Assembly (NCBI GenBank): GCA_030447275.1
Contig: JAUJPF010000004.1
Location: forward strand, 1 to 64,000
DNA: 64,000 bases
Direction: 5' to 3'
From: Solirubrobacteraceae bacterium
GTDB taxonomy: Bacteria > Actinomycetota > Thermoleophilia > Solirubrobacterales > Solirubrobacteraceae
Under the pieces are notes generated by a model that saw nothing but the letters and a program-made list of their open reading frames with translations, did not search any database and was not told where the DNA came from. Both the position numbers and the translations under genes were made by a program. Positions within the stretch are counted from its first letter, which is position 1; the number at the start of each line of letters is the position of its first letter. This document shows, in pieces, positions 19,512 to 27,832 of the stretch.

Positions 19512-21050
19512 CTAGCCGCCGCGAACGTGGACCGCGCGGCTGTAGCGCCCCGCGCCCCGCAGCTTCAGCGACGCGGTCGCGCGCAGGTCGCCCCCGGATT
19601 GCGCGAGCCATCGGCGGCCGGAGCCGGTCAGCTTCACCCGGACCGTTGCGCGACGGGCCGGGGCGATGCGGACGGCGGCGCGGCCGATCAGCGCGCCGCG
19701 CGCGCGGAGGTCGAGCCTGCCGCGGCACGTTGCGACACGCGCGCAGCGGGTGCGCACTGCCGCCGAACGGCCGGACGCCGCGGTGCTCGCGTCGCGGGCC
19801 ACCTCGGCGAACGCGGAGCGCCCGCCGCAGCCGGGGACCCCTTCGTACCGCGCCGCGCGCACCTCCGCGGTCCCGCGGACGGCCCACGCAACGATGCCGC
19901 GATCTTGTCCGACCGCCAGGCTCGGCAGCGACGTCGGCTCGTCGAGCGAGACCACGTCCGGCGCGCACCATGTCCCGCCCTCGGACAGGGTGGTGGTGCG
20001 AACGCCCGGCCCGCCGGAGCCGACGACGACCGGACGGCCGAGCCCGTCGATCGCGACGCTGCTGGCGACGCCTGAGACGGGTGGGAGCGGCGCGAGCGCC
20101 GGTGGTCGCCCGGGCTCGGCGACCGCGACCTGGATCGGGCCGGGGAAGGCCCACGACATCGCGAAGCGACCCGTGGCGTCGACCGCGATCCGATCGAGGC
20201 GCATCATCCCGGGCAGCAGCAACTCCTGGCGCGTGCCGTCCGGCCGCTCGACCACCAGCAGTCCCTGGAGCTCGTCGGAACTGGGGTTGCCGAAGGGGCC
20301 GACCACGGCGGCGAGGTCGCCGCCCGGCGCGGCGGCCAGCACGATGTCGGTCCCGCCCTCGAGGGTGGCCAGCTCGCGGGGCGGCGAGAACGCGCCGCCG
20401 CGCACGCGCGACGTCGCCATGAGCCTGGGCGGCTGGCGCTCGATCCCGGGGCGTCGCGCGACCCACGCCACCGTCACCCGCCCCCCGCCGTCGATCGCCA
20501 CTGTCTCGGGGAAGACCCCGCTGGGCAGGCGCTCGGGCGTTCCGTACGTCCCGCCACGCGGCTTGATCGAGAGCACCGCCGACCGGTTCCCATCCGCGTC
20601 GGACTCCTGCGCGAAGCCGAGGGCCACGACCTCACCGTCCGGTCCGAGGGCGAACTCCGACCAGGAGCCCTCCGGAGGCGGCTCGGGTGGCGAGAACGTC
20701 CCGCCCGGTGGACGCACCGACACGAGAGGGCGAAAGAAGTCGCCTTCGAACGTCGTGTACACGACCGCGACGTCCCCACCGGTACCCGTGAGCATCCGCC
20801 GCGTGTGTTGGCGTTGTGACGAGATCGGCGTCAGCGGCTGAAACGCCGGGGAGCGATGGTCGCGCGCCGTCCAGCCGATACCCGGGCCGAAGCCGGGCCA
20901 GGCGACCATGACGTCGTCCCGCCCGCCCAGGGCGACGCTCGGCTGCGATGCGCTCGACGAAGCCGTCCGGATGTCCGACCACGAGCCGGCGTAGGCGGCA
21001 GGCGGCACCGCAAGCGCTGCGGCAACCACGAGAAGCGCGGTCCATCTCAC
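19512..21050 (-). CDS. Secreted beta-propeller-like protein of unknown function
   Basis: A GTG start (MRWTALLVVAAALAVPPAA) gives a signal peptide. Next come about six repeats of the form SVALGGRDDVMVAWPG, AIDGGGRVTVAWVAR and VAVDATGRFAMSWAF. These are typical of WD/NHL-like sialidase-fold propellers that Thermoleophilia secrete in numbers. The last 100 residues are basic beta strands (RCARVATCRGRLDLRARG) with a Cys pair. No catalytic motif is visible. The gene converges with radA and its 5' end faces the TPM-like gene. The role may be surface binding or polysaccharide recognition, but this is a guess. Confidence 0.75.
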   Translation of the reverse strand: MRWTALLVVAAALAVPPAAYAGSWSDIRTASSSASQPSVALGGRDDVMVAWPGFGPGIGWTARDHRSPAFQPLTPISSQRQHTRRMLTGTGGDVAVVYTTFEGDFFRPLVSVRPPGGTFSPPEPPPEGSWSEFALGPDGEVVALGFAQESDADGNRSAVLSIKPRGGTYGTPERLPSGVFPETVAIDGGGRVTVAWVARRPGIERQPPRLMATSRVRGGAFSPPRELATLEGGTDIVLAAAPGGDLAAVVGPFGNPSSDELQGLLVVERPDGTRQELLLPGMMRLDRIAVDATGRFAMSWAFPGPIQVAVAEPGRPPALAPLPPVSGVASSVAIDGLGRPVVVGSGGPGVRTTTLSEGGTWCAPDVVSLDEPTSLPSLAVGQDRGIVAWAVRGTAEVRAARYEGVPGCGGRSAFAEVARDASTAASGRSAAVRTRCARVATCRGRLDLRARGALIGRAAVRIAPARRATVRVKLTGSGRRWLAQSGGDLRATASLKLRGAGRYSRAVHVRGG

Positions 21051-21164
21051 GTGAGCAACGGTACTGCGGTCAGGATCTTCTCAGCGCCGCTCCCCGGCCG
21101 GCAAGCCGCGCCAGCTCACGCGCCAGCTCGGTTGCGCCGCGCCGCTGCCGGGCATCTTGTCGGC

Positions 21165-22480
21165 GTGGCCCGCCTCGTTCTGCTCTCGCTCGCCGTGATG
21201 TTGTCCGTCGCCGCGCCCGCCTCGGCCCAGGTCGCCGGCGCCGAGCGATCGCTCACCATGGAGGCCGTGTCCGGCCTGCGGACGAGCCCGGTCTACGTCG
21301 ACCAGGACGCCGAGGAGGCGCTGACGCCGGCCGAGGAGCAGCAGCTCGGGCGGCTGATCGAGACCGAGCGCGCGGACCCGATGTACATCGCGGTCATGCC
21401 GGACGCCATCGAGGACGAGTACGGCGGCAGCGCGGACGCCGCGTTCGACGCGGTCGCGAGGGGTGTCGGACGCCCCGGCACGTACGCGCTCATCGCCGGC
21501 AACAGCTTCAGGGCGGGCAGCACCCTGCTCGACCGCGGCGAGGCGCCGCGGATCGCGAACGACGCGATCGAGACCCGCGGGGACGAGGGCTCCTACGGGA
21601 TCCTGCGTGAGTTCGTCCAGCGCGTGGGCGACGCTCGCGCCAACGGCGGGGAGACGCCGTCCGAGGGGCCGGGGACCGGCGGGTTCGGCGGGCTCGGGCT
21701 GCTCGCGCTGCTCGGCGGCGGCGCGATGCTCTTCGCGGTCAGCCGCGGGCGGCGTCGGAAGCGGGAGGAGGAGGAGCACGTCGGCGAGCTGCGCGAGACC
21801 GTCCGCGAGGACCTCGCCGCCCTCGGCGAGGACATCCGCGCGCTCGACCTCGACGTCGAGATGCCCGGCGTCGACCCGACGGCCAAGGCGGACTACGGCC
21901 GGGCCGTCGAGGGCTACGACAAGGCCGAGCGTGCCCTCGACCAGGCGCGCGGGCCGGAGGACTTCGGTCCGATCGCCGAGGCGCTCGAGGAGGGCCGCTG
22001 GGCGATGGCGTCGGCCAAGGCACGCCTCCAGGGGCAACCGCCGCCCGAGCGCCGTCCGCCGTGCTTCTTCGACCCGCGCCACGGGCCGTCGACCCGCGAC
22101 GTCGAGTGGGCGCCCGACGGCTACGGCGCGTCCCGCCAGGTCCCGGTCTGCGAAGCGGACGCCGTCCGGCTCGAATCGGGTGAGGAGCCGATGACGCGCG
22201 AGATCATGACCGGCGGCCGCCGCGTCCCCTACTACGACGCGCCGGGCTGGTACGGCCCGTACGCCGGCGGCTTCTACGGCGGGTTCAGCGGGTTCCTGCC
22301 CGGCATGCTCTTCGGCTCGATGCTGGGCGGCGCGTTCGGCGGCTTCGGCGCGGGCGACGCGTCGGGGGCGGACTTCGGGGGCGGCGGGTTCGGCGGCGGC
22401 GACTTCGGCGGGGGCGGCGGGTTCGGCGACTTCGGGGTGGCGACTTCGGCGGCGGGGGGTTCGGCGGCGGAGACTTCTAG
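21165..22480 (+). CDS. Membrane-anchored TPM-like protein with Gly-rich tail (frame shift near end)
   Basis: A signal peptide (VARLVLLSLAVMLSVAAPAS) leads into an extracytoplasmic region with PVYVDQDAEEALTPAEEQQL and MYIAVMPDAIEDEYGGSADA. This resembles a degenerate TPM domain. A TM helix (GLGLLALLGGGAMLFAVSRG) follows, then a charged cytoplasmic coiled part and an extreme Gly/Phe-rich tail of GGGF and GGDF repeats. A base is missing near 22436, and correcting it keeps the GGDF pattern and ends at TAG 22478-22480. Without correction the frame runs on through disA. The function is unknown, though Gly-rich TPM proteins are often linked to membrane quality control. Confidence 0.7.
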
Positions 22481-22524
22481 CGCGCGCGCGCCGCCGGAAA
22501 GAGGAATTCCCGCCGCTCAGACGC

Positions 22525-22530
22525 TAGAAT
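22525..22530 (+). promoter_or_regulatory. -10-like TAGAAT, 9 nt before the disA ATG
   Basis: TAGAAT is close to the consensus -10 and lies nine nucleotides before the ATG at 22540. No clear Shine-Dalgarno follows it, so the disA message would have little or no leader. Confidence 0.5.
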
Positions 22531-22539
22531 GGCGGGTCT

Positions 22540-23648
22540 ATGGCTCCCAGGACGGAAGAGCTCATCGAGCTCGAGACACGCCAGGAGCCCCGGCTGGTGA
22601 AGGCGTTGGAGATGGTCGCGCCGGGCACCGCGCTGCGCGAGGGGATCGACAACATCGTCCACGCGAAGACCGGCGGACTGATCGTCACCGGCGAGCCCGA
22701 CGACCTCTCGTTCCTCTTCTCCGGCGGCATCAAGCTGGACATCGACTACACGCCCGCGCTGCTCTACCAGGTGGCGAAGATGGACGGTGCGATCGCGCTC
22801 AACGCGAACGCGACGAAGATCTCCTGGGCCAACGTCCAGCTCATGCCGGACCCGACGATCCTCAGCCTCGAGACCGGCACCCGCCACCGCACCGCCGAGC
22901 GCGTCTCCAAGCAGACCGACGCGCTGGTGATCGCGATCTCCCAGCGCCGCGAGGTCGTCTCGCTCTACGTCGACGGCGCGAAGTACATCCTCGAGGACAT
23001 CCCGGTCGTGCTCGCCAAGGCGAACCAGGCGCTGGCGACGCTCGACAAGTACCGCACGCGGCTCGACCAGGTCTCGACCCGCCTCACGGCGCTCGAGTTC
23101 GAGGGCGGTGCGACGCTGCACGACGTCCTCACCGTGCTCCAGCGCTCCGAGATGGTCACCCGCATGGCCGTCGAGATCGAGCGCTACATCGTCGAGCTCG
23201 GCACCGAGGGCCGGCTCATCGAGATGCAGCTCGAGGAGACGATGGTCGGCGTCGCCGGCGACAAGCAGGCGCTCGTGCGCGACTACATCGTCGACGCCTC
23301 CGACGACGCCTTCGCGGGCGCGCTCGACCTGCTCGGCCGCCTGCCGCACCAGGACCTGCTCGACTTCGGCCGCCTCGCCGAGGTCCTCGGGTTCGACCGC
23401 AAGCTCAACACGCTCGACTATCCGGTGTCGCCGCGCGGCTACCGGATCCTCGGGCGGATCCCCGCCTGCCGAAGCTCGTCACCGGCCAGATCGTGCGCGA
23501 GTTCGGCGGCCTCGACGGCATCCTCGGAGCGACCGACTCCGAGCTCGAGACGATCGAGGGCGTGGGCGAGATCCGGGCGAAGGACATCCGCGAGGGCCTG
23601 CGCCGGCTCCAGGAGATCAACCTCGTGGACCGCTACCTGCAAACGTGA
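22540..23648 (+). CDS. disA: Diadenylate cyclase DisA (frame shift)
   Basis: DisA scans DNA and makes c-di-AMP from two ATP. The DAC domain carries the catalytic DGAIAL and GTRHRTAER motifs, with ALVIAISQRREVVSLYVDG after them. A long helical linker leads to a C-terminal helix-hairpin-helix DNA-binding region (ELETIEGVGEIRAKDIREGL). A C lost from the run near 23462 shifts the frame before LPKLVTGQIVREFGGLDGIL. The two parts make a normal protein of about 369 residues. It lies between radA and carD, its conserved place. c-di-AMP control of potassium or osmolyte transport is known for the family but no target is visible here. Confidence 0.93.
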
Positions 23649-23653
23649 GAAGA

Positions 23654-23679
23654 CGGCGCGCCGGGAGCACGGCGCGCCG
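23654..23679 (+). terminator. GC-rich hairpin between disA and carD
   Basis: CGGCGCGCC at 23654-23662 pairs perfectly with GGCGCGCCG at 23671-23679 around an 8-nt loop. It falls just after the disA stop and just before the carD Shine-Dalgarno. It could act as a terminator or as a leader structure for carD. There is no T tract. Confidence 0.4.
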
Positions 23680-23685
23680 ATGACC

Positions 23686-24277
23686 AGGAGGACCAACCAT
23701 TCCCGACGCAGCTGTTGACATCGACATCCTCGACGAGGACCTCCTTCCGGAGCCGGAGTGCATCGACTTCCAGATCGGCGACTCCGTCGTCTACCCGCAT
23801 CACGGTGCGGGCCGGGTCGTGAAGAAGGAGGCCAAGAAGGTCCTCGGCGAGGAGCGGCAGTACCTCACGATCAAGATCCTGCACAACGACATGACCGTCA
23901 TGGTCCCATGCGAGAACGCCGGCAAGGCCGGTCTGCGCCGGATCATCGACGAGGAGGCGATCAAGAAGGTCCTCGCCGTTCTCCAGGACGACGTCTCGGA
24001 GATGCCGAAGAACTGGAACCGCCGGTTCAAGCACAACCGCGACAAGATCAAGACCGGCGACATCCTGGAGCTGGCCGAGGTCGTGCGGAACCTGGCGCTC
24101 CGCGAGCACGAGAAGGGCCTCTCGACGGGTGAGAAGCAGATGTTCACCCGCGCGAAGAAGATCCTCGCCTCCGAGCTGATGTACGCGCTCGAGAAGGACG
24201 AGGAGGAGGCCGAGCTGTACCTCGACGAGCTGCTGGCCGAGAGCGCCGGCGAGAAGGTCGGCGTGGCGGCGAAGTAG
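23686..24277 (+). CDS. carD: CarD family transcriptional regulator, apparent ATT start at 23699
   Basis: CarD binds the RNA polymerase beta subunit and stabilises open complexes at rRNA and other promoters. IGDSVVYPHHGAGRVVKK is the Tudor-like RNAP-interaction domain. The helical DNA-binding domain includes NWNRRFKHNRDKIKTGD, LREHEKGLSTGEKQMFTRA and ELMYALEKDEEEAELYLDEL. AGGAGG at 23686-23691 lies seven nucleotides before ATT at 23699, and that frame then reads IPDAAVDIDILDEDLLPEPE into the domain. No ATG, GTG or TTG occurs in frame before 23819, which is inside the conserved domain. The start is therefore either a rare AUU codon or a miscalled base. The acidic N-terminal extension of about 25 residues is absent from mycobacterial CarD. 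The feature start includes the ribosome site. Confidence 0.88.
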
Positions 24278-24296
24278 GCCGACGACGGGCGGGGCC

Positions 24297-24944
24297 GTGG
24301 CTGTCGCCCTCCTCGTCGCTGCAGGATCGGGCGAGCGCCTTGGGTCGGAGGGACCCAAGGCGCTCGTCGTCGTCGCGGGGCGGCCGATGCTCGAGTGGTC
24401 GCTCGAGGCGCTGCGCGCGGTGCCGGCGATCGAGCGCGTGGTCGTCGCGCTGCCCGAGGGCGTCGAGGCGCCGGCGGGAACCGTCGGCGTGCGCGGCGGG
24501 GCGCAGCGCTCGCACTCGGTCCGCAACGCGCTGGCGGCGGCCGGCGACGGCGACCCGGTGCTCGTCCACGACGCCGCGCGGCCGCTGCTGACGCCCGACC
24601 TGGCCGAGCGCTGCCTCGCGGCCGTCGAGGGCGCCGACGCGGCGATCGCCGCGGCGCGCGTCACCGACACGACGAAGGAGGCGGGGCCGGATCGCGTCGT
24701 CGCGCGCACGCTCGACCGCTCGCGCCTGTGGGCGGTGCAGACGCCTCAGGTCTTCCGCCGCGCGGCGCTGGAGGCGGCGCTCGCCCAGCCCGACGACGTC
24801 CTCGCGGCGGCCACCGACGACGCCTCGCTCGTCGAGGCCGCCGGCGGCACGGTGCGCGTGGTCGAGGCGCCGCGCGAGAACCTCAAGGTCACGACGCCCG
24901 TCGACCTGCGGGTCGCCGAGCTGCTGCTGGGCGAACGTCGCTAG
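24297..24944 (+). CDS. ispD: 2-C-methyl-D-erythritol 4-phosphate cytidylyltransferase
   Basis: IspD makes CDP-methylerythritol in the MEP isoprenoid pathway. The nucleotide-binding loop LLVAAGSGERLGSEGPKAL sits at the N-terminus. The conserved VLVHDAARPLL, TDTTKEA, WAVQTPQVFRRA, TDDASLVEAAG and ENLKVTTPVDL follow in order. The 215-residue length is standard and the frame is intact. Start GTG 24297 is 19 nt after carD. ispF is two genes downstream, and the carD-ispD-ispF order is typical of Actinobacteria. Confidence 0.95.
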   Translation: MAVALLVAAGSGERLGSEGPKALVVVAGRPMLEWSLEALRAVPAIERVVVALPEGVEAPAGTVGVRGGAQRSHSVRNALAAAGDGDPVLVHDAARPLLTPDLAERCLAAVEGADAAIAAARVTDTTKEAGPDRVVARTLDRSRLWAVQTPQVFRRAALEAALAQPDDVLAAATDDASLVEAAGGTVRVVEAPRENLKVTTPVDLRVAELLLGERR

Positions 24945-24957
24945 CTTCATCGGCCGC

Positions 24958-25797
24958 GTGCTGACCGACTACCACGTCCACCTGCGCCCGGACGCGCCCG
25001 ACACCACCGCCGAGCGGTACTTCACCGCCGGCAACGCCGAGCGCTACCGCGCCGCGGCGCAGGACCGTGGGATCGAGGAGCTGGGCGTCGCGGAGCACGT
25101 CTACCGCTTCGCCCAGGCCCTCGAGGTCTGGGACCACCCGCTGTGGCGCGACAGCGCGCGCGACGACCTCGACGCGTACTGCGGGTTCGTCCGCGAGGAA
25201 ACCGACCTGCGGCTGGGCCTCGAGGCCGACTTCGTCGCGGGGCGCGAGGACCGGATGGCGAACCTGCTGGAGGGGCGCGACTGGGACTACGTCGTCGGGT
25301 CGGTCCACTTCCTGCGCGACGTCGCCGTCGACCACCCCGACTACGACGTCTGGCAGAAGCGCGGCCACGAGCCGGCGCGGGTGTGGGACGAGTACTTCGA
25401 GCTGCTGGGCGAGGCCGCGGCGAGCGGGCTCTTCGACATCCTCGCCCACCCCGACCTCGTGAAGTTCTGGGGCGGCGAGCGCCCGCGGCCCGATCGCGAC
25501 CCGCGCTTCTTCTACGAGCGGGCGATGGAGGCGATCGCCGAGTCGGGGATCGCCGTCGAGGTGTCGACGGCCGGGCTGCGCAAGCCGGTCGGCGAGATCT
25601 ACCCGGACCGCGCGTTCCTCGAGATGGTCCTCGACGCCGGCAACCCGATCGCGCTGTCGAGCGACGCGCACGAGCCGGAGCTGCTCGGCCACGAGTACGG
25701 GCAGGCCGTCGCGCTGCTGCGCGACCTCGGGGTCGGCGAGATCGCCGTCTTCGACCGCCGCCAGCGGCGCCTCGAGCCGCTGGGGGAGCCGGGGTGA
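24958..25797 (+). CDS. PHP-family phosphoesterase (histidinol-phosphatase-like)
   Basis: The 279-residue protein starts with the PHP metal motif DYHVHLRPDAPDTTAE. It also has EADFVAG, VVGSVHFLRD, ILAHPDLVKF and SSDAHEPELLG, which together supply the trinuclear metal site of HisK-type histidinol-phosphate phosphatases. The substrate is not certain because PHP proteins also hydrolyse other phosphates. TAGCTT lies ten nucleotides ahead of the GTG start. The stop overlaps ispF (GTGA), so its insertion between ispD and ispF is tightly coupled. That placement is unusual compared with the direct ispD-ispF pair. Confidence 0.8.
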   Translation: MLTDYHVHLRPDAPDTTAERYFTAGNAERYRAAAQDRGIEELGVAEHVYRFAQALEVWDHPLWRDSARDDLDAYCGFVREETDLRLGLEADFVAGREDRMANLLEGRDWDYVVGSVHFLRDVAVDHPDYDVWQKRGHEPARVWDEYFELLGEAAASGLFDILAHPDLVKFWGGERPRPDRDPRFFYERAMEAIAESGIAVEVSTAGLRKPVGEIYPDRAFLEMVLDAGNPIALSSDAHEPELLGHEYGQAVALLRDLGVGEIAVFDRRQRRLEPLGEPG

Positions 25798-26270
25798 GCG
25801 TCACCACGGGGATCGGCTGGGACGTCCACCGGTTGGCCGAGGGGCGCGCGCTCGTCCTCGGCGGGGTGCGGATCGAGCACGACCGCGGCCTCGACGGCCA
25901 CTCCGACGCCGACGTGCTGACCCACGCGGTGATCGACGCCCTGCTCGGCGCCGCGGGCCTGGGCGACATCGGCGAGCACTTCCCCGACACCGACGAGGCG
26001 TTCCGCGGGGCGGACTCGCTTGCGCTGCTGCGCGACGTGGTGGCGCTGCTCGGCTACCGGGAAGTCCTGCACGTCGACGTCAGCGTCCTGCTCGAGCGGC
26101 CGAAGCTCGCGCCGCACAAGGCGGCGATCCGCGACGGGCTGGCCGGTGCGCTCGGCGTCGAGCCCGACCGCGTGAACGTCAAGGCGACCACCGGGGAGCG
26201 GCTCGGCTTCGTCGGCCGCGAGGAGGGCGTCGTCGCCCTCGCGGTGGCGACGCTGCGCGCGCCCGACTGA
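25794..26270 (+). CDS. ispF: 2-C-methyl-D-erythritol 2,4-cyclodiphosphate synthase
   Basis: IspF cyclises CDP-ME-2-phosphate in the MEP pathway as a trimer. The zinc and substrate residues lie in GIGWDVHRLAEGRALVLGGV, DGHSDADVLTHAVIDALLGA, GDIGEHFPDTDE and VNVKATTGERLGFVGREEGV. The length of about 158 residues is standard. The GTG start overlaps the PHP gene stop. It converges with the metallophosphatase gene across 29 nt. The usual next gene, cysS, is absent here. Confidence 0.95.
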   Translation: MSVTTGIGWDVHRLAEGRALVLGGVRIEHDRGLDGHSDADVLTHAVIDALLGAAGLGDIGEHFPDTDEAFRGADSLALLRDVVALLGYREVLHVDVSVLLERPKLAPHKAAIRDGLAGALGVEPDRVNVKATTGERLGFVGREEGVVALAVATLRAPD

Positions 26271-26299
26271 CCGCCGCCCGGCGCGCGGGTCGCGGCTGG

Positions 26300-27832
26300 C
26301 TACGGCCGCCGCGGCGGCAGCCACAGCCGCGCGTTGCGGTCGCGGCGGGCGCCGGCGAAGCGTTGGGGGCGTCCGCCCTGCGCGTCGAGGAACGCCATCC
26401 GGCGGCCGAAGCCCGCGAGGTCCTGCCCGTCGAGGCCGCCGGCGTGGTCGACGGTCCACGTCTCGAGCGCGCGGCTGCCGTCCGGCCCCTCGACGAGGCG
26501 AACCATCCGGCCCTGCTGCGGCCAGTCGGCGAGCGACGCGGTGGTGATCTGCCAGAAGCCCCCGGCGCGGGTGCGGCGCGGGCGGATCGCGTGGCGGTGC
26601 GTGTCGCCCGACAGCTCGGCGACGACGCGCCGGTCGGCGTCGAGCAGCCGCAGCGCGGCGTCGCCGCCGCGGGTGCGGTCGAGCCCGTGGTGGTCGACGA
26701 CGACCACCGACTGCGTGCCCGCGCGGCGCAGCGCGCGGGCGAGGAAGCGCACCTGCGCGGGCAGCAGCACGCCCTCGGCGCCGCCCTCGCGGTTGACGGT
26801 GTCGAGCACGACGACGCGCAGCCGCGGGCCGAGATCGGCGACGTAGTCGAGCCGGTCGCCGGGCGGGGCCGGCGTGCCCGCGGCGCGCAGCCGGCGTACG
26901 AGCTCGCGCGCGGAGACCGAGCGGCGCGCGGCGTCGGGGGCGACGCGCGTCTCGCGGCCGGGGACGCCGCGCTCGAGCAGCCGCTCGATCTCCTCGGGCG
27001 GGACGTCGCGCAGGTCGGGCGTCGCCTCGTCGCTGCGCGGGAGGTCGTCGAGCGTCCCGCGCAGCTCGGGCGCGAACGTGAACAGCGCCTCGTCGCCCGT
27101 CGCGATCGCGTCGGTGCGCGGCGACGGCGCCAGCTCACCCTGCACCAGCAGGTCGTGGTTGCCGAGCGCCGCATACCACGGCGCGCGCAGACCGGGCGAG
27201 AAGAACTGCTCCTGCGCGCGGTTGAGGACGCCGCGGTGGCGCGGCGCGTCGACCGACGGCCGGTAGAACGAGCCGTCGGGGTTGCTCGCCGCCTGCACGC
27301 CGCGGTACCCGCCGCCGCCGCTGTTGGGGTCTACGGGCCCGCCGGCGAGGACGGCGAGCAGCTGGTCGAGCTCGTTGCGCTGCGCGTTGTCGAGCAGGTC
27401 GCCGGTGACGAGGACGGCCTGCGGGCGCTCGGCGTTGAGCGAGCGGACGGCGGCGGTGAGCACCTGCGGGCTGACCGCCTCCTGGGGGCGGAACGTCGAC
27501 GTGACCGGCGGCCCGAGGCGGTCGAGGAACGGGACGCGCGCCGGCGACTCCTCGTCGCGGACGTGGCTGTCGGTGAGCTGGCCGAGGCGCGCGACCTCGC
27601 GGGTGGCGCCGCGCCCGCGCGGCGCGAGGTCGGTCCGGTCGACGAGCCGCTCGGCCGGGCCGCGCTCGAGCGTCCCGTCGCCGTCGGGGTCGACCACCGT
27701 CGCGCGCAGAGTCGAACCGGGGACCTGCGGCGCGCGCTCCTCGATGCCGCACGCCGCGGCGAGCGTCGCGAGGAGGGTGAGGGTGGCAGCTCCGCGCGGC
27801 GTGGCGGCTCCGCGCCGCGCGCGCCTCTTCAC
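26300..27832 (-). CDS. Secreted metallophosphoesterase lipoprotein
   Basis: A 510-residue protein begins at GTG 27832 with an Arg-rich stretch and a hydrophobic segment ending in a lipobox-like LLATLAAACG. The calcineurin-type metallophosphoesterase core shows QLTDSHVRDEES, LVTGDLLDN, AALGNHDLLVQG, VVDHHGLD and ELSGDTHRH. Together these supply the Asp, His and Asn metal ligands. The C-terminal tail is Arg-rich. The gene start overlaps the ABC permease stop (GTGA), so it is the third gene of an ATPase-permease-phosphatase operon. It may process a lipid-linked or cell-wall phosphate exported by that system; this is inference. Confidence 0.82.
   Translation of the reverse strand: MKRRARRGAATPRGAATLTLLATLAAACGIEERAPQVPGSTLRATVVDPDGDGTLERGPAERLVDRTDLAPRGRGATREVARLGQLTDSHVRDEESPARVPFLDRLGPPVTSTFRPQEAVSPQVLTAAVRSLNAERPQAVLVTGDLLDNAQRNELDQLLAVLAGGPVDPNSGGGGYRGVQAASNPDGSFYRPSVDAPRHRGVLNRAQEQFFSPGLRAPWYAALGNHDLLVQGELAPSPRTDAIATGDEALFTFAPELRGTLDDLPRSDEATPDLRDVPPEEIERLLERGVPGRETRVAPDAARRSVSARELVRRLRAAGTPAPPGDRLDYVADLGPRLRVVVLDTVNREGGAEGVLLPAQVRFLARALRRAGTQSVVVVDHHGLDRTRGGDAALRLLDADRRVVAELSGDTHRHAIRPRRTRAGGFWQITTASLADWPQQGRMVRLVEGPDGSRALETWTVDHAGGLDGQDLAGFGRRMAFLDAQGGRPQRFAGARRDRNARLWLPPRRP

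Noticed and set aside
22340-22480. Repetitive GGCGGC/TTCGGC tract that might be taken for a DNA repeat array
   Set aside because: It encodes a Gly/Phe-rich protein tail with variable repeat units, so it is a coding repeat rather than a CRISPR or satellite.
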